Assembly (NCBI RefSeq): GCF_003952025.1
Contig: NZ_QXGI01000002.1
Span: forward strand, 1-64,000
Direction of reading: 5' to 3'
Origin: Bifidobacterium castoris
GTDB taxonomy: Bacteria > Actinomycetota > Actinomycetes > Actinomycetales > Bifidobacteriaceae
DNA length: 64,000 nt
The position numbers and the translations under genes were made by a program. Under the pieces are notes generated by a model. That model saw only the letters and a program-made list of their open reading frames with translations. It had not been told where the DNA came from and did not search any database. Position 1 is the stretch's first letter; each line of letters starts with the position of its first letter. Positions 17,161 through 26,824 of the stretch are shown here, piece after piece.

Positions 17161-18546
17161 TCACGCAAACAGATCGTTGAACGCCTCCGTCATCGTCGGA
17201 TGCGTGAAGATCGCGTTGCGCATATATACGGCGTCGACCTGCAGATCCATCGCCACTTTCGCCGTGTTGATCATCTCATGCGCCTCCGGGCACAGCAGTG
17301 TCACGCCAAGAATCCGGCCGGTCCGCGGATCGGTCAGCGCCTTGAGCAGTCCCTCGGTCTCGCGCATCACGACGGCCTTCGGCACCGCGGCGGTGGGCAG
17401 CGTGTGCACCTGCACCGCAATGCCCTGCTCGGCGGCATCGCGTTCATTGAGACCTACGCGCGCGTACGGCACATGCAGGAACACGCACGACGGTACATTG
17501 CGACGCTGCGCGCGGCTGTACTCCGGCGCATCCGGCGAGATCTGAGACCAGACGATGCGGTAGTCGTCGAGTGAGATGTACGTGTGCTGCGGGCCGCCGT
17601 TGCAGTCCCCCATCGCCCAGACATTCTCGTCGGTGGTGCGCAGCAGATCGTCCACCACAATGCCGCCGTTCGCATCGGCCTCAATGCCTGCGGCGGCCAG
17701 ATCGAGGTCTGCCGTCTCGGGAACGCGCCCGGCGGCCACCAGCACCGCATCGGCGTCGAACACCGCGGCGGCTCCGTTCACTTCGGCGTCCACCCGAACC
17801 GAAACGCCCTCACCGGCATGGTCACCGGATCCCGGACTCACACGGGTGACGACCGCGTCGGTCACCACTTCGACGCCCTGTCGCTTCAGCATGTCGAGAA
17901 TGGCCTCGGCCATGTCGGCGTCCTCACGTGGCAGTACGCGATCGTTGCGCTGGAGCACATGCACCTCGGAACCGAAGTCTGCAAGCATCGACGCGAATTC
18001 CAGACCAATGAACCCTGCGCCCAGAATCACCACGCGTTTGGGGAATGCAGGCAGCGAGAGCATGCCTGTGCTGTCATACACACCGGGCGTGGTGCGAATT
18101 CCTTCGATATCGGGAATCCGTGGCTTGGCGCCGGTGTCGATGTAGATGCGGTCGGCCTCCAACACCGTCTGCACACCATCCGCGCCATCCACCAGCACGG
18201 TGTGCGCGCCGGTGAACCGCGCCGTGCCATCAAGCATCGTCACGCCGTCGAGCACATCGAGCTTGCGGTAGTTCGCCGCGCGCAGCTTCGATGTGAGAGC
18301 CGTTTTCGCCGCCATCGCCTCGGCGAAGGCCTGCCGTGGCTCGGCACCTTGCCGGTCTGCCGCATAGGCGTCGAGAATGAGCGACTTCGACGGCAGGCAG
18401 CCGATGTTGATGCACGTGCCACCGTACATGTTGCGATCACGCTCGACCAGCGTGACATGGCCGCCCTCCTTGGCGATGCGCGCGGCCAAGGTCTTGCCTG
18501 CCTTGCCAAAACCGATGATGAGATGCTCTACATGCCTGGATTCCAT
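17161..18546 (-). CDS. rclA: RclA-like FAD-dependent pyridine nucleotide-disulfide oxidoreductase
   Basis: 461 residues of the mercuric reductase/lipoamide dehydrogenase fold, in the cytoplasm. The FAD site is IIGFGKAGKTLA (10-21), the redox-active disulphide is Cys45/Cys50 in GGTCINIGCLPSK, and the NAD(P)H site is ILGAGFIGLEFAS. A second FAD contact is WAMGDCNGG, and the dimerisation tail ends FTHPTMTEAFNDLFA. The GFGKAGKTLA start, TTPGVYDSTG and the ending match E. coli RclA, which protects against reactive chlorine and reduces hypothiocyanous acid. No metal-binding HMA domain is present, arguing against MerA. ATG 18546 is chosen because GGGAGG lies seven bases upstream. It is monocistronic, so an oxidative-defence role is inferred from family only. 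Confidence 0.85.
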   Translation of the reverse strand: MESRHVEHLIIGFGKAGKTLAARIAKEGGHVTLVERDRNMYGGTCINIGCLPSKSLILDAYAADRQGAEPRQAFAEAMAAKTALTSKLRAANYRKLDVLDGVTMLDGTARFTGAHTVLVDGADGVQTVLEADRIYIDTGAKPRIPDIEGIRTTPGVYDSTGMLSLPAFPKRVVILGAGFIGLEFASMLADFGSEVHVLQRNDRVLPREDADMAEAILDMLKRQGVEVVTDAVVTRVSPGSGDHAGEGVSVRVDAEVNGAAAVFDADAVLVAAGRVPETADLDLAAAGIEADANGGIVVDDLLRTTDENVWAMGDCNGGPQHTYISLDDYRIVWSQISPDAPEYSRAQRRNVPSCVFLHVPYARVGLNERDAAEQGIAVQVHTLPTAAVPKAVVMRETEGLLKALTDPRTGRILGVTLLCPEAHEMINTAKVAMDLQVDAVYMRNAIFTHPTMTEAFNDLFA

Positions 18547-18685
18547 ATTCGCCTCCCGTAGACGTGGTGTGGCTCTCACGCTAACGGACGACGCGCTGCT
18601 CGCGAACAAGCATCTCCGTACGCGAAGAACCGCACATCGCCATACAGAATGCGGCGATTTGCATCAATTCACATCGAGAGGCCGC

Positions 18686-20113
18686 TCAGTGCGCCCATAC
18701 GGCCGCGTCCTGGTCGAACTCCGGGTTGTAGTCGTCGTCCTCGTCGTGATGCACGGCCGCGTCGTCGTAGGTGGCCTCGTCGTCGATGACGCCGGAATCG
18801 GCTTCGGCGTTGAGGTCGTCGACGGTCTTCGCATCCATCATCTGCTTGGGCAGGATGTCCTGCACGTAGCTCTGCACGGCGTCGGCCATTGGCACGTCGT
18901 GGCCGGCCTTCTCCGCCATGAACCAGCGGTGGTCGAGCACCTCGTGGAAGAACTGCGCGGGTTCGATCTGCGAACGGTATTCGGGCGGGATCATGCGCAC
19001 CGTCGGTTCGAAGACCTCGCGCATCCAGTCGGTCGCGACGATTTCAAGATCCTCGCCGTCGCGCCACGTCGACGCGCGGTAGGCGTCGAGGTCGTTGAGC
19101 AGGCGGCGCGCCTGGTTCTCCTGCACGTCGAGGCCGGTCAGGCGCAGCAGCTTGCGGTTCGCGTAGCCGGCGTCGACGACGCGCGGGCGCACGAGTACGC
19201 GCTTGCCGTCCTCGGTCGTCGTCACCTCGAGCTCGTCGACATCGAAGCCGAGCTCGTTGAGCCGGTTGACGCGCTTCTCGATCTTCCACATCTCGTTCGG
19301 ATTGAACTTGTCGGTGTCGGTCAGCGCGCTCCACAGCGAATGGTAGCGGTCGACGAGGCGGTTGCCGACCTCGATCTCGTCGACGTCCGGCGGCAGCAGC
19401 TCGCCGGAGCTCAGATCCATCAGTTCGCCGATGATGTTCGTGCGCGCCAGGTCGATGTCGTATTCGCGCTGCCCCTGCGTCAGCTCGACCTGCAGGTCGC
19501 CGGTCTCGGCGTCGACGAGGAACGCGGAGAACGCGTCGGCGTCCTTGAGGAACAGGACGTTCGACAGCGACACGTCGCCCCAGTAGAAGCCGGCGAGGTG
19601 CAGACGCACCATGAGCACGGCGAGCGCGTCGATGAGCCGTTCCGCCGTGTCCGGACGCAATGTGCGCGCGAACAGCGCACGGTACGGCAGCGAGAAGCGC
19701 AGATGCTTCGTCACGAGGATCGCCTCAAGCGGATCGCCGTTCTCGTCATGACGGCCGGTCACGACGGCGATCGGCTGCACGGTCGGCAGGTTCAGCTTCT
19801 GCAGCTGGCGCAGCAGCTCGTACTCGCGTTCCGCGACGTTGCGCGTGATCTCCTTCATCGCGTAGACCTCGTCGCCGACGCGCACGAAACGCACGATGTG
19901 CCGGGAGATGCCTCGCGGCAGGTTGACGAGGATGTCCTTCGGCCATGTGGACAGCGGCTGCTCCCATGGCAGCGTGAACATCTTCGGGTCGGCGCTCGCC
20001 GAGGTGATCTTGAGCGACGCGGGCTCTTCGGAGGGCGCGGCCGGGTCCTCGGCCTTCACGCTCGTCGCCTTCAACGCGCGCGGATCCAACTGCGGATTGT
20101 CATTGAAGCTCAT
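18686..20113 (-). CDS. DUF4032 protein with kinase-like N-terminal fold
   Basis: 475 residues. After a 40-residue disordered start, the segment YAMKEITRNVAEREYELLRQL (a Lys and Glu pair) and GFYWGDVSLSNVLFLKD resemble the lipopolysaccharide-kinase/RIO-like catalytic core, with a GDxxxxN loop. An Asp-Ala-Glu-Thr metal-binding-type motif (FLVDAETGD) follows. The middle (about 240-400) is the DUF4032 region and the tail is highly acidic (HHDEDDDYNPEFDQD). Such proteins occur throughout Actinobacteria; the substrate is unknown. The start may be GTG 20122 or ATG 20113; neither has a well-spaced ribosome site. It lies downstream of the sugar ABC ATPase but behind a hairpin, so it is probably a separate transcript. 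Confidence 0.8.
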   Translation of the reverse strand: MSFNDNPQLDPRALKATSVKAEDPAAPSEEPASLKITSASADPKMFTLPWEQPLSTWPKDILVNLPRGISRHIVRFVRVGDEVYAMKEITRNVAEREYELLRQLQKLNLPTVQPIAVVTGRHDENGDPLEAILVTKHLRFSLPYRALFARTLRPDTAERLIDALAVLMVRLHLAGFYWGDVSLSNVLFLKDADAFSAFLVDAETGDLQVELTQGQREYDIDLARTNIIGELMDLSSGELLPPDVDEIEVGNRLVDRYHSLWSALTDTDKFNPNEMWKIEKRVNRLNELGFDVDELEVTTTEDGKRVLVRPRVVDAGYANRKLLRLTGLDVQENQARRLLNDLDAYRASTWRDGEDLEIVATDWMREVFEPTVRMIPPEYRSQIEPAQFFHEVLDHRWFMAEKAGHDVPMADAVQSYVQDILPKQMMDAKTVDDLNAEADSGVIDDEATYDDAAVHHDEDDDYNPEFDQDAAVWAH

Positions 20114-20173
20114 AGTCGTCACTCTACCTCATTGCTGTATGCGGTTTTCTTCGACAGGATACGCCCGAGATAC

Positions 20174-20206
20174 GAAGGAACCCCGCAGATGTTGCGGGGT
20201 TCCTTC
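20174..20206 (-). terminator. Hairpin terminator of the ABC transporter ATPase gene
   Basis: A perfect 14-bp stem (GAAGGAACCCCGCA) with a five-base loop lies 36 bases past the stop at 20242. There is no long U-run, only TTC in the stem end, so efficiency is uncertain. Confidence 0.65.
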
Positions 20207-20241
20207 ACAACGCTCAGGTCAGCGCCTGCATGCGGCCGGCA

Positions 20242-21372
<1,131 letters not shown>

Positions 21373-21520
21373 TATTCATCCTTTCATCGGCAGGTACGTG
21401 CCGAACGATCCGTTGTGAGGGGATTACTTGTGGCGTGTCCGCCTGCAGCCGTCGACTTCGACGCGGCAGCAGACTTCTACGTTCGCCCGACGGGGATCGC
21501 TCCTCGCCAGACTGTTCCAC

Positions 21521-21548
21521 ACTATACACGCTCCTCCCAACTTATCAA
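21521..21548 (-). promoter_or_regulatory. Promoter of the MsmK-like gene
   Basis: On the minus strand TTGATA and TATAGT are separated by 16 bases, giving a leader of about 140 bases before the ATG at 21372. The 21373-21683 interval between the two divergent genes shows nothing else besides the -10 of the channel gene. Confidence 0.6.
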
Positions 21549-21683
21549 TCCCCAGGCGTGCCGCACATGTCGACCCCCGCGCGCCGCGCCGCCTGTGCCA
21601 ACGGCGCCGGCCGTTTTCGTTCTGCGCGACATTCGTCGCGCCGCGCGCCGCGCCGCGCCGGCGCCCTCCGTACAATCGACGGT

Positions 21684-22727
21684 ATGACGCTTGAGAAATG
21701 GGAACGCATCTCCAACATACCGTTGTTCGTGCTGTCGGCCGTGTTCCTGTTCGCGTACTCGTGGCAAATCCTCGCGCAGACGCATCTGACCGCGTGCTTC
21801 ATCGCGATCAACGTCGTCTGGATCACCTATGGCATCGACTATCTCGTCTCCTTCATCCTCGCCGAGAAGAAGTGGCTCTGGTTCCGCAGGAACATCCTGC
21901 TGCTGCTGACGCTCGCGCTGCCGGTCTTCCGCCCGCTGAGGCTGCTGCGGCTCATCCCGATGCTGCACATCTTCAACCGCTCCGCCGGCGCGGCGACGCG
22001 AGGGCGCATCACCGTCTACGCGACGAGCGCGATAGCGCTGCTCATCTACGTCGCCGCGCTCGCCGAATACTCGGCCGAGCATCTGGCGCCGGGCGCCACG
22101 ATCACGACGTTCCCTCTGTCGCTGTGGTGGGCCTTCGTCACGGTGACGACGGTCGGCTATGGCGACGTCTACCCGGTCACGATCACCGGCCGTTTCATCG
22201 CCGTCGCGCTGATGCTCACCGGCATCGCGCTGATCGGCATCGTCAGCGCGATGATCTCATCGTGGATCATCGACCAGGTCAACGGCGGCGCGCGCAACAT
22301 CACGAAGGACAATGCGCAGACCCCGGACACGCATGCGCAGTCCGACAACGACTACAACTCCGCGGACGTGCGCCTGATGCGCGCCGAGATCCTGCGGCTC
22401 ACCGACACGATCGGCCAGCTCAACCACGAGCTGCAGCGCACGCACCGCCTGACGAAACGCGCGCACCGGCGCGTCCAGGATCACCACGGCAACGTCTTTC
22501 TCGACGCAGAAGGCCGGCTGCGCCGCGAATTGTCGGGCGACGTCATCGACATCGACACGACGACGAGCACGGCGTCGACTCCGGCCAGGGGCGCCGACGA
22601 CCATGCACATGACGCGCCGCACGACGCCGGACGTGGCATCCACGGGCAGCGCAAGGCACCCCACCACGCCGACGACGCGCCGCAGACGCATGCCGACGAC
22701 GCGCCGAATCCGGCCGACGGGCGATAA
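21684..22727 (+). CDS. Voltage-gated-type potassium channel protein
   Basis: 347 residues. Membrane segments lie at about 10-30, 40-62, 68-85 and 113-131, then a pore loop with the selectivity filter TVGYGD (156-161) and a final inner helix (about 172-195). The basic stretch PVFRPLRLLRLIPML resembles a voltage-sensor S4. This matches six-segment K+ channels of the Kv/Kch type. The C-terminus (about 200-347) is cytoplasmic, with a coiled-coil-like part (LRLTDTIGQLNHELQR) and a His/Asp-rich tail, not a recognised RCK domain. The frame is open upstream to 21435, but TACAAT (21671-21676) is exactly seven bases before ATG 21684 and no ribosome site exists, so a leaderless start is preferred. Confidence 0.88.
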   Translation: MTLEKWERISNIPLFVLSAVFLFAYSWQILAQTHLTACFIAINVVWITYGIDYLVSFILAEKKWLWFRRNILLLLTLALPVFRPLRLLRLIPMLHIFNRSAGAATRGRITVYATSAIALLIYVAALAEYSAEHLAPGATITTFPLSLWWAFVTVTTVGYGDVYPVTITGRFIAVALMLTGIALIGIVSAMISSWIIDQVNGGARNITKDNAQTPDTHAQSDNDYNSADVRLMRAEILRLTDTIGQLNHELQRTHRLTKRAHRRVQDHHGNVFLDAEGRLRRELSGDVIDIDTTTSTASTPARGADDHAHDAPHDAGRGIHGQRKAPHHADDAPQTHADDAPNPADGR

Positions 22728-22765
22728 TTGCCCATCGGCGCCCCAACGACCCTACGATAGGAACC

Positions 22766-24862
22766 ATGAGTGATCTGCACGCTTTGAACCTCCAGCACGG
22801 CGACATCGTCGGCGGATACACGCTCGACGCACGCCTCGGCGCCGGCGCGATGGGGTCGGTATGGCGCGTGACGGACGGCGGCGGCACCAGCTACGCGATG
22901 AAGATACTGCGCGATTCGCTCAACGACGAAGCAGCCGACGAGGCGGGGCGCCGCGCGCAGACGACGGCGCGCGAACGGCTGCGCCGCGAGGCGATGGCGC
23001 TCAAGCGGATCAAGGACCCGGGCGTGTGCAGCATCGCCGACATGGAGCTCGACGATTCGCTCGCGTTCATCGTCACCGAACTCATCGAAGGCGACAACCT
23101 GCGCCAGGACGTCGCGCAGAACGGCCGCTACATGGGCAGCGACCTCGAACGGCTCGCCGAAAAACTCATAGCCGCCGTGCACGCGGTGCACGCGGCGGGC
23201 ATCGTGCACCGCGACATCAAACCGACGAACGTCATGGTCTCGGTCACCGGCCCGATCCTCGTCGACTTCGGCATCGCGATGGGCGAAGGCGAAAGCCACG
23301 TGACGAGCACCGGCCTCGTCATGGGCACGCCGGGATTCATCGCCCCCGAGATCATCGAAGGCCAGGAGGCGACCGAGGCGACCGACTGGTGGTCGACGGC
23401 CTCGGTGCTCGCGTTCGCGGCGACTGGCGCACCGGTGTTCGGCACGCAGCCGATGCTCGCCGTGCTGCAGCGCGAGGCGACCGGCAACGCGAACCTGCAG
23501 GGGCTGCCGCCGCGCACGCTGCAGGCGTTCCGCGCGGCGCTCTCGCCGCATCCCGAGGAACGGTGCACGCCCGACGAACTGCTCGACGCGATATCGGCGG
23601 ACGCATGGGAGGCGGAGTCGCACCTCCCTTTTGAGGCAGCCGCCCCGGCCACCGGAGCGGCCTTCAGGAGGAACGAAAGCGTGAACAACCCACGCACGTT
23701 ATGGCGCGCGCAATCGATGCCGACCGCCTCGATCCTGTTCCCCGCCGGCCGTCCGCGCGCCGCCGCGCAGCCGGAGGATGGCAGCCAATCCGACGACGGC
23801 ATGCGGACGCATAACGGCATGCCTCTCGATCCGCCGCGGCCGCCGACGGCGACACGGCCGATCGAAGCCGCCACGACGCCGCTGAGGCAGACCGCGGCCA
23901 TGACGGCGGCCTCGGCGACACGCGCGCTGCCGAGCAACGCCGACATCGACGCGGCCGACGTCGAAGCGACGCAGGTGATCGGGCCGATCGAACAGCCGAC
24001 GGTCTCTCTCACCGCGCCGGCGCAACCCGTGGCGCCCGGGCAGCAGGCCACGCAGGCGCCGCGCCCGGCGACGGCCGCGCCGTCGTGGCGGACGGTGCAG
24101 GCGAACGAGAACGCACAGCCGCCGCGGACGGACACGCCGCAACAGCCGCCGGCACAGGCGTATGCGCAGCCGGCCTTCGCCCAGATGCCGCGGGACGCGA
24201 CGCCGTACTACGCGGCGCGCGGACGGCTCGCCTGCCTGCTGTCGCTCGCGCCGCTCGCCGCGCTCGCCGCAAGCCTGCCGGTCATCGCGCTCATCGCCGC
24301 GTCGGCCATCCTGTGGACGCTGATGGCGGTCGGCTACAACGCGGCCGCGCAGACCGCACGCATCCGGCGCCGCCAAGGCGCCCGCCGCGGCAGCGACACG
24401 GCGGTCCGCGCGATCTCGTTCCCGTGGCATCTGCTCAAATCGATCGTGTTCGTCGTCCCCGCGATCCTCGCGCTGTGGCTCGTGGACGCGCTCGTAGCCG
24501 CGCTCGCGACCTTCGCCTGCCGGCTGCCATGCTACGAGACGCCGCTTCCGCTCCTCGGCGGCTCGCTGACGGTCGCCGTGCCGGACGCAGCCCCGGCGTC
24601 GCTGACCGGCGCGAGCTGCGCGATCGCGTTCGCGGTCGGCTGGCTGCTCGCCGTGCTCGGTCCATGGTCGTCGCCGATACGGCTCGGTGCCGGGCATCTG
24701 CTCGGCTTGACGCTGCGCGAATGCGAACATGCGCAGCTGCCGCCGCGGCGGAACCGGCGGCAGTGGGTGTGGCTCGGACTCGCCGTCGCCGGCATATGCG
24801 CGGCCGCGATCAACATCGAGGTGTCGCCGGCCGTCGCATGGTGGCCGTTGCTGCCATGGTAG
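22766..24862 (+). CDS. Membrane-anchored Ser/Thr protein kinase (Hanks type)
   Basis: 698 residues. The N-terminal kinase domain (about 12-285) is complete: glycine loop LGAGAMGSVW, Lys46 in YAMK, catalytic Asp150 in HRDIKPTN, DFG 167-169 and APE in FIAPEI. A long Pro/Thr/Ala-rich linker (about 300-470) follows, then four hydrophobic segments between about 485 and 690. No extracellular PASTA or sensor domain is present, unlike PknB. It begins 38 bases after the channel gene and may be co-transcribed, yet it also has TACGAT seven bases before its ATG, with AGGA in the same gap. The substrate is unknown; the channel next door or the MurJ pseudokinase would be worth testing. Confidence 0.9.
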   Translation: MSDLHALNLQHGDIVGGYTLDARLGAGAMGSVWRVTDGGGTSYAMKILRDSLNDEAADEAGRRAQTTARERLRREAMALKRIKDPGVCSIADMELDDSLAFIVTELIEGDNLRQDVAQNGRYMGSDLERLAEKLIAAVHAVHAAGIVHRDIKPTNVMVSVTGPILVDFGIAMGEGESHVTSTGLVMGTPGFIAPEIIEGQEATEATDWWSTASVLAFAATGAPVFGTQPMLAVLQREATGNANLQGLPPRTLQAFRAALSPHPEERCTPDELLDAISADAWEAESHLPFEAAAPATGAAFRRNESVNNPRTLWRAQSMPTASILFPAGRPRAAAQPEDGSQSDDGMRTHNGMPLDPPRPPTATRPIEAATTPLRQTAAMTAASATRALPSNADIDAADVEATQVIGPIEQPTVSLTAPAQPVAPGQQATQAPRPATAAPSWRTVQANENAQPPRTDTPQQPPAQAYAQPAFAQMPRDATPYYAARGRLACLLSLAPLAALAASLPVIALIAASAILWTLMAVGYNAAAQTARIRRRQGARRGSDTAVRAISFPWHLLKSIVFVVPAILALWLVDALVAALATFACRLPCYETPLPLLGGSLTVAVPDAAPASLTGASCAIAFAVGWLLAVLGPWSSPIRLGAGHLLGLTLRECEHAQLPPRRNRRQWVWLGLAVAGICAAAINIEVSPAVAWWPLLPW

Positions 24863-24966
24863 CCGCGCGGCGCCCTGATGTGCGCGCTTCGTGACGGATG
24901 TGCGCGGACGATGGATTTTGGCGGCACGGCAACCTACACTCGAGACAGATTCAGGAAAGGACCCCG

Positions 24967-25926
24967 ATGGCTCGAAACAACCCATCCAAACGCGACCGCC
25001 GCGAGGCCGAGGCCGCCGCGAGGCAGGCGCAGGCGGCACAGGCGGCGAAGGAACGCAGGCAGCAGACGATCATCGGCGCCATCGTGGCGGCCGTGCTCGT
25101 CGTGCTCATCGTCATCGCCGGCGTCGCCGTCTGGCGCAGCACCCACCCGGCGGCGGACAACGCGTCCACGACGACGACCCAGGAGGCGGAGGACGCGAAG
25201 ACGAAGCTCGCGACGTCGCCGTCGAAACCGTCGGTCGCCGACGACCAGGGAGGCATCCTCATCTCGGCCGACGGCTATGACAAGCCGATCGCCGACGTGC
25301 CGACCATCGGCATCTACATGGACTTCATGTGCCCGGGCTGCGGCAGCCTCAACCAGAACCTCGACAAGGATCTCGTGAAGATGGCCGACGCCGGCCAGAT
25401 CAATCTGGATCTGCATTTCATGTCCTTCATGGACCGCTTCTCGAGCGACGAATACTCGACGCGCACGGCGAACATGGCGCTGTACATCGCCGACCATGAT
25501 CCGGATCCGGACCATCTGCTCAAGTTCATGTCCAACCTCTACGCCGCCGACTTCCAGCCGGACGAGTCGAACTACGTGCCGATCAGCGACGAGAAGATCG
25601 CCGAGCGCGCCGTCGACGCCGGCGTGGACAAGGACGTGGCCGACAAGGCGATCACCCGCCAGTACGACGACTACCTCGACGCCGTCAATACCTACACGCC
25701 GACACGCGAGGAGCTGTGGAGCACGAGCGGCTCGATGAAGGGGTCGATGTCGACGCCGACGGTGACGATCAACGGCAAGTACTGGGACATCCACGACACG
25801 AAGGTCACGTCGAAGGCGTCGCTCACCGAGGCGCTGTGCGACGCGATCGGCCTCAAGCCGGAGGACATCGGCGTCAAGGGAGATCTGCCGTCGATCGGCG
25901 CGAAGGGCGACGCGCTCATCCCGTGA
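24967..25926 (+). CDS. Membrane-anchored DsbA-like thioredoxin-fold protein
   Basis: 319 residues. A basic, Ala-rich cytoplasmic N-terminus is followed by one membrane segment (about 34-56), a disordered Thr-rich stretch, and an extracytoplasmic thioredoxin-like domain. Its active-site pair is Cys122-Pro-Gly-Cys125 in MDFMCPGCG, and a cis-Pro is seen in STPTVTINGKYW. This matches the DsbA/Thioredoxin_4 family that oxidises thiols of exported proteins in Actinobacteria. AGGAAAGGA lies upstream of ATG 24967; a longer frame upstream lacks support. No DsbB/VKOR partner is in the window. Confidence 0.88.
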   Translation: MARNNPSKRDRREAEAAARQAQAAQAAKERRQQTIIGAIVAAVLVVLIVIAGVAVWRSTHPAADNASTTTTQEAEDAKTKLATSPSKPSVADDQGGILISADGYDKPIADVPTIGIYMDFMCPGCGSLNQNLDKDLVKMADAGQINLDLHFMSFMDRFSSDEYSTRTANMALYIADHDPDPDHLLKFMSNLYAADFQPDESNYVPISDEKIAERAVDAGVDKDVADKAITRQYDDYLDAVNTYTPTREELWSTSGSMKGSMSTPTVTINGKYWDIHDTKVTSKASLTEALCDAIGLKPEDIGVKGDLPSIGAKGDALIP

Positions 25927-26058
25927 CGGCGCGCCGGACGCGCGGCATGAAGATGCCGTGTGCGTTCGGCGGCCGGCGCGTCCGACGCCTTGACCGTTCC
26001 AGATGAGCTGCTATGCTGTTCACGGTCGGCATGCGATGCGCCCGACGCGACAGCGTCA

Positions 26059-26132
26059 GCCTCCTTAGCTCAGATGGCCAGAGCGGCCGCCTTGTAAGCG
26101 GCAGGTCGTCGGTTCGATCCCGACAGGAGGCT
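26059..26132 (+). tRNA. tRNA-Thr (anticodon TGT)
   Basis: A 74-base cloverleaf. The acceptor stem GCCTCCT pairs with AGGAGGC, the D-arm is GCTCAGATGGCCAGAGC, the anticodon stem GCCGC/GCGGC encloses loop CTTGTAA (anticodon TGT), and the T-arm is GTCGGTTCGATCCCGAC. CCA is not encoded. It reads ACA codons. Confidence 0.95.
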
Positions 26133-26824
26133 CGATTTGCATTAAGGACGAAGAATCCATATACTCATAATGTGTATGAGAAGTTTGGCCTCATGCAAAG
26201 GAATACTTACCTCTGAGTAAGCAAATCCTGAAGGCTCCCCCAACCATAGCCTTCAGGTGCGGGTGAAGCATCCCCCCAACCAGCTTCGCCCGCGGGGGGC
26301 GAGAACATCCCCTTCTCTCTCGCCCCCACCCCTTCCAACGGAAACCCTGCGTCCATTGGCCGCAGGGTTTCCTGTTTTCCCTTGTCTTCCACGCCCCGTG
26401 TGCGGCCCACGCATCCGGATCCCGGCCGCCGCGTCCAGTCCCGTCATGCGCATCGACGGTTCGACCCGCGGACCGGGGCTTCCGCGGACGGAACCATCGG
26501 CACAGGTGACGAATCCGGACGCAACGGGCCGAGCCATCGACGAGGTCGACGAAATCACCCGTGAACCAGCCCCCAGCGGGCCAGATCGTCGACGTTGCCG
26601 ACGGGACAGGACGCAAATCGGGCCATCAGCGGGTGGAATCGTCGAACTGGTCGACGAAACGGGACGCGACGAGCAGCCGAAAATCCAGGGGAAACCGAGA
26701 CGAAGGGGTGCAGGCGGCGCGGGAGTGGACATCGACGCGGACATCGACGGTGAAAATGGCGGCGCGCGCCAGTACAATCATGACAGGATAGCAATTGTGC
26801 AGGAAAGCCAGGAAAAGGGGGACT
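26133..26824. other. 692-bp stretch without a supportable gene; hairpins and degenerate repeats
   Basis: An AT-rich piece (26133-26225) directly after the tRNA gives way to a G/C-rich stretch. A 10-bp hairpin lies at 26227-26257 and a terminator at 26340-26376. Between about 26500 and 26700 a degenerate unit of about 40-50 bases recurs; on the minus strand it begins TTTCGTCGACC and ends in a GGCCCG...GCGTCC pattern. Frames on both strands cover it, but none has a ribosome site, plausible composition or familiar motif. TACAAT at 26773-26778 is the likely -10 for rpfB. An old integration scar next to the tRNA is possible, but no att repeat was found. Confidence 0.5.
26340..26376 (+). terminator. 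Rho-independent terminator downstream of tRNA-Thr
   Basis: The stem GGAAACCCTGCG/CGCAGGGTTTCC has a nine-base loop and is followed by TGTTTT. It is about 210 bases after the tRNA, the only upstream plus-strand transcript. Confidence 0.75.
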
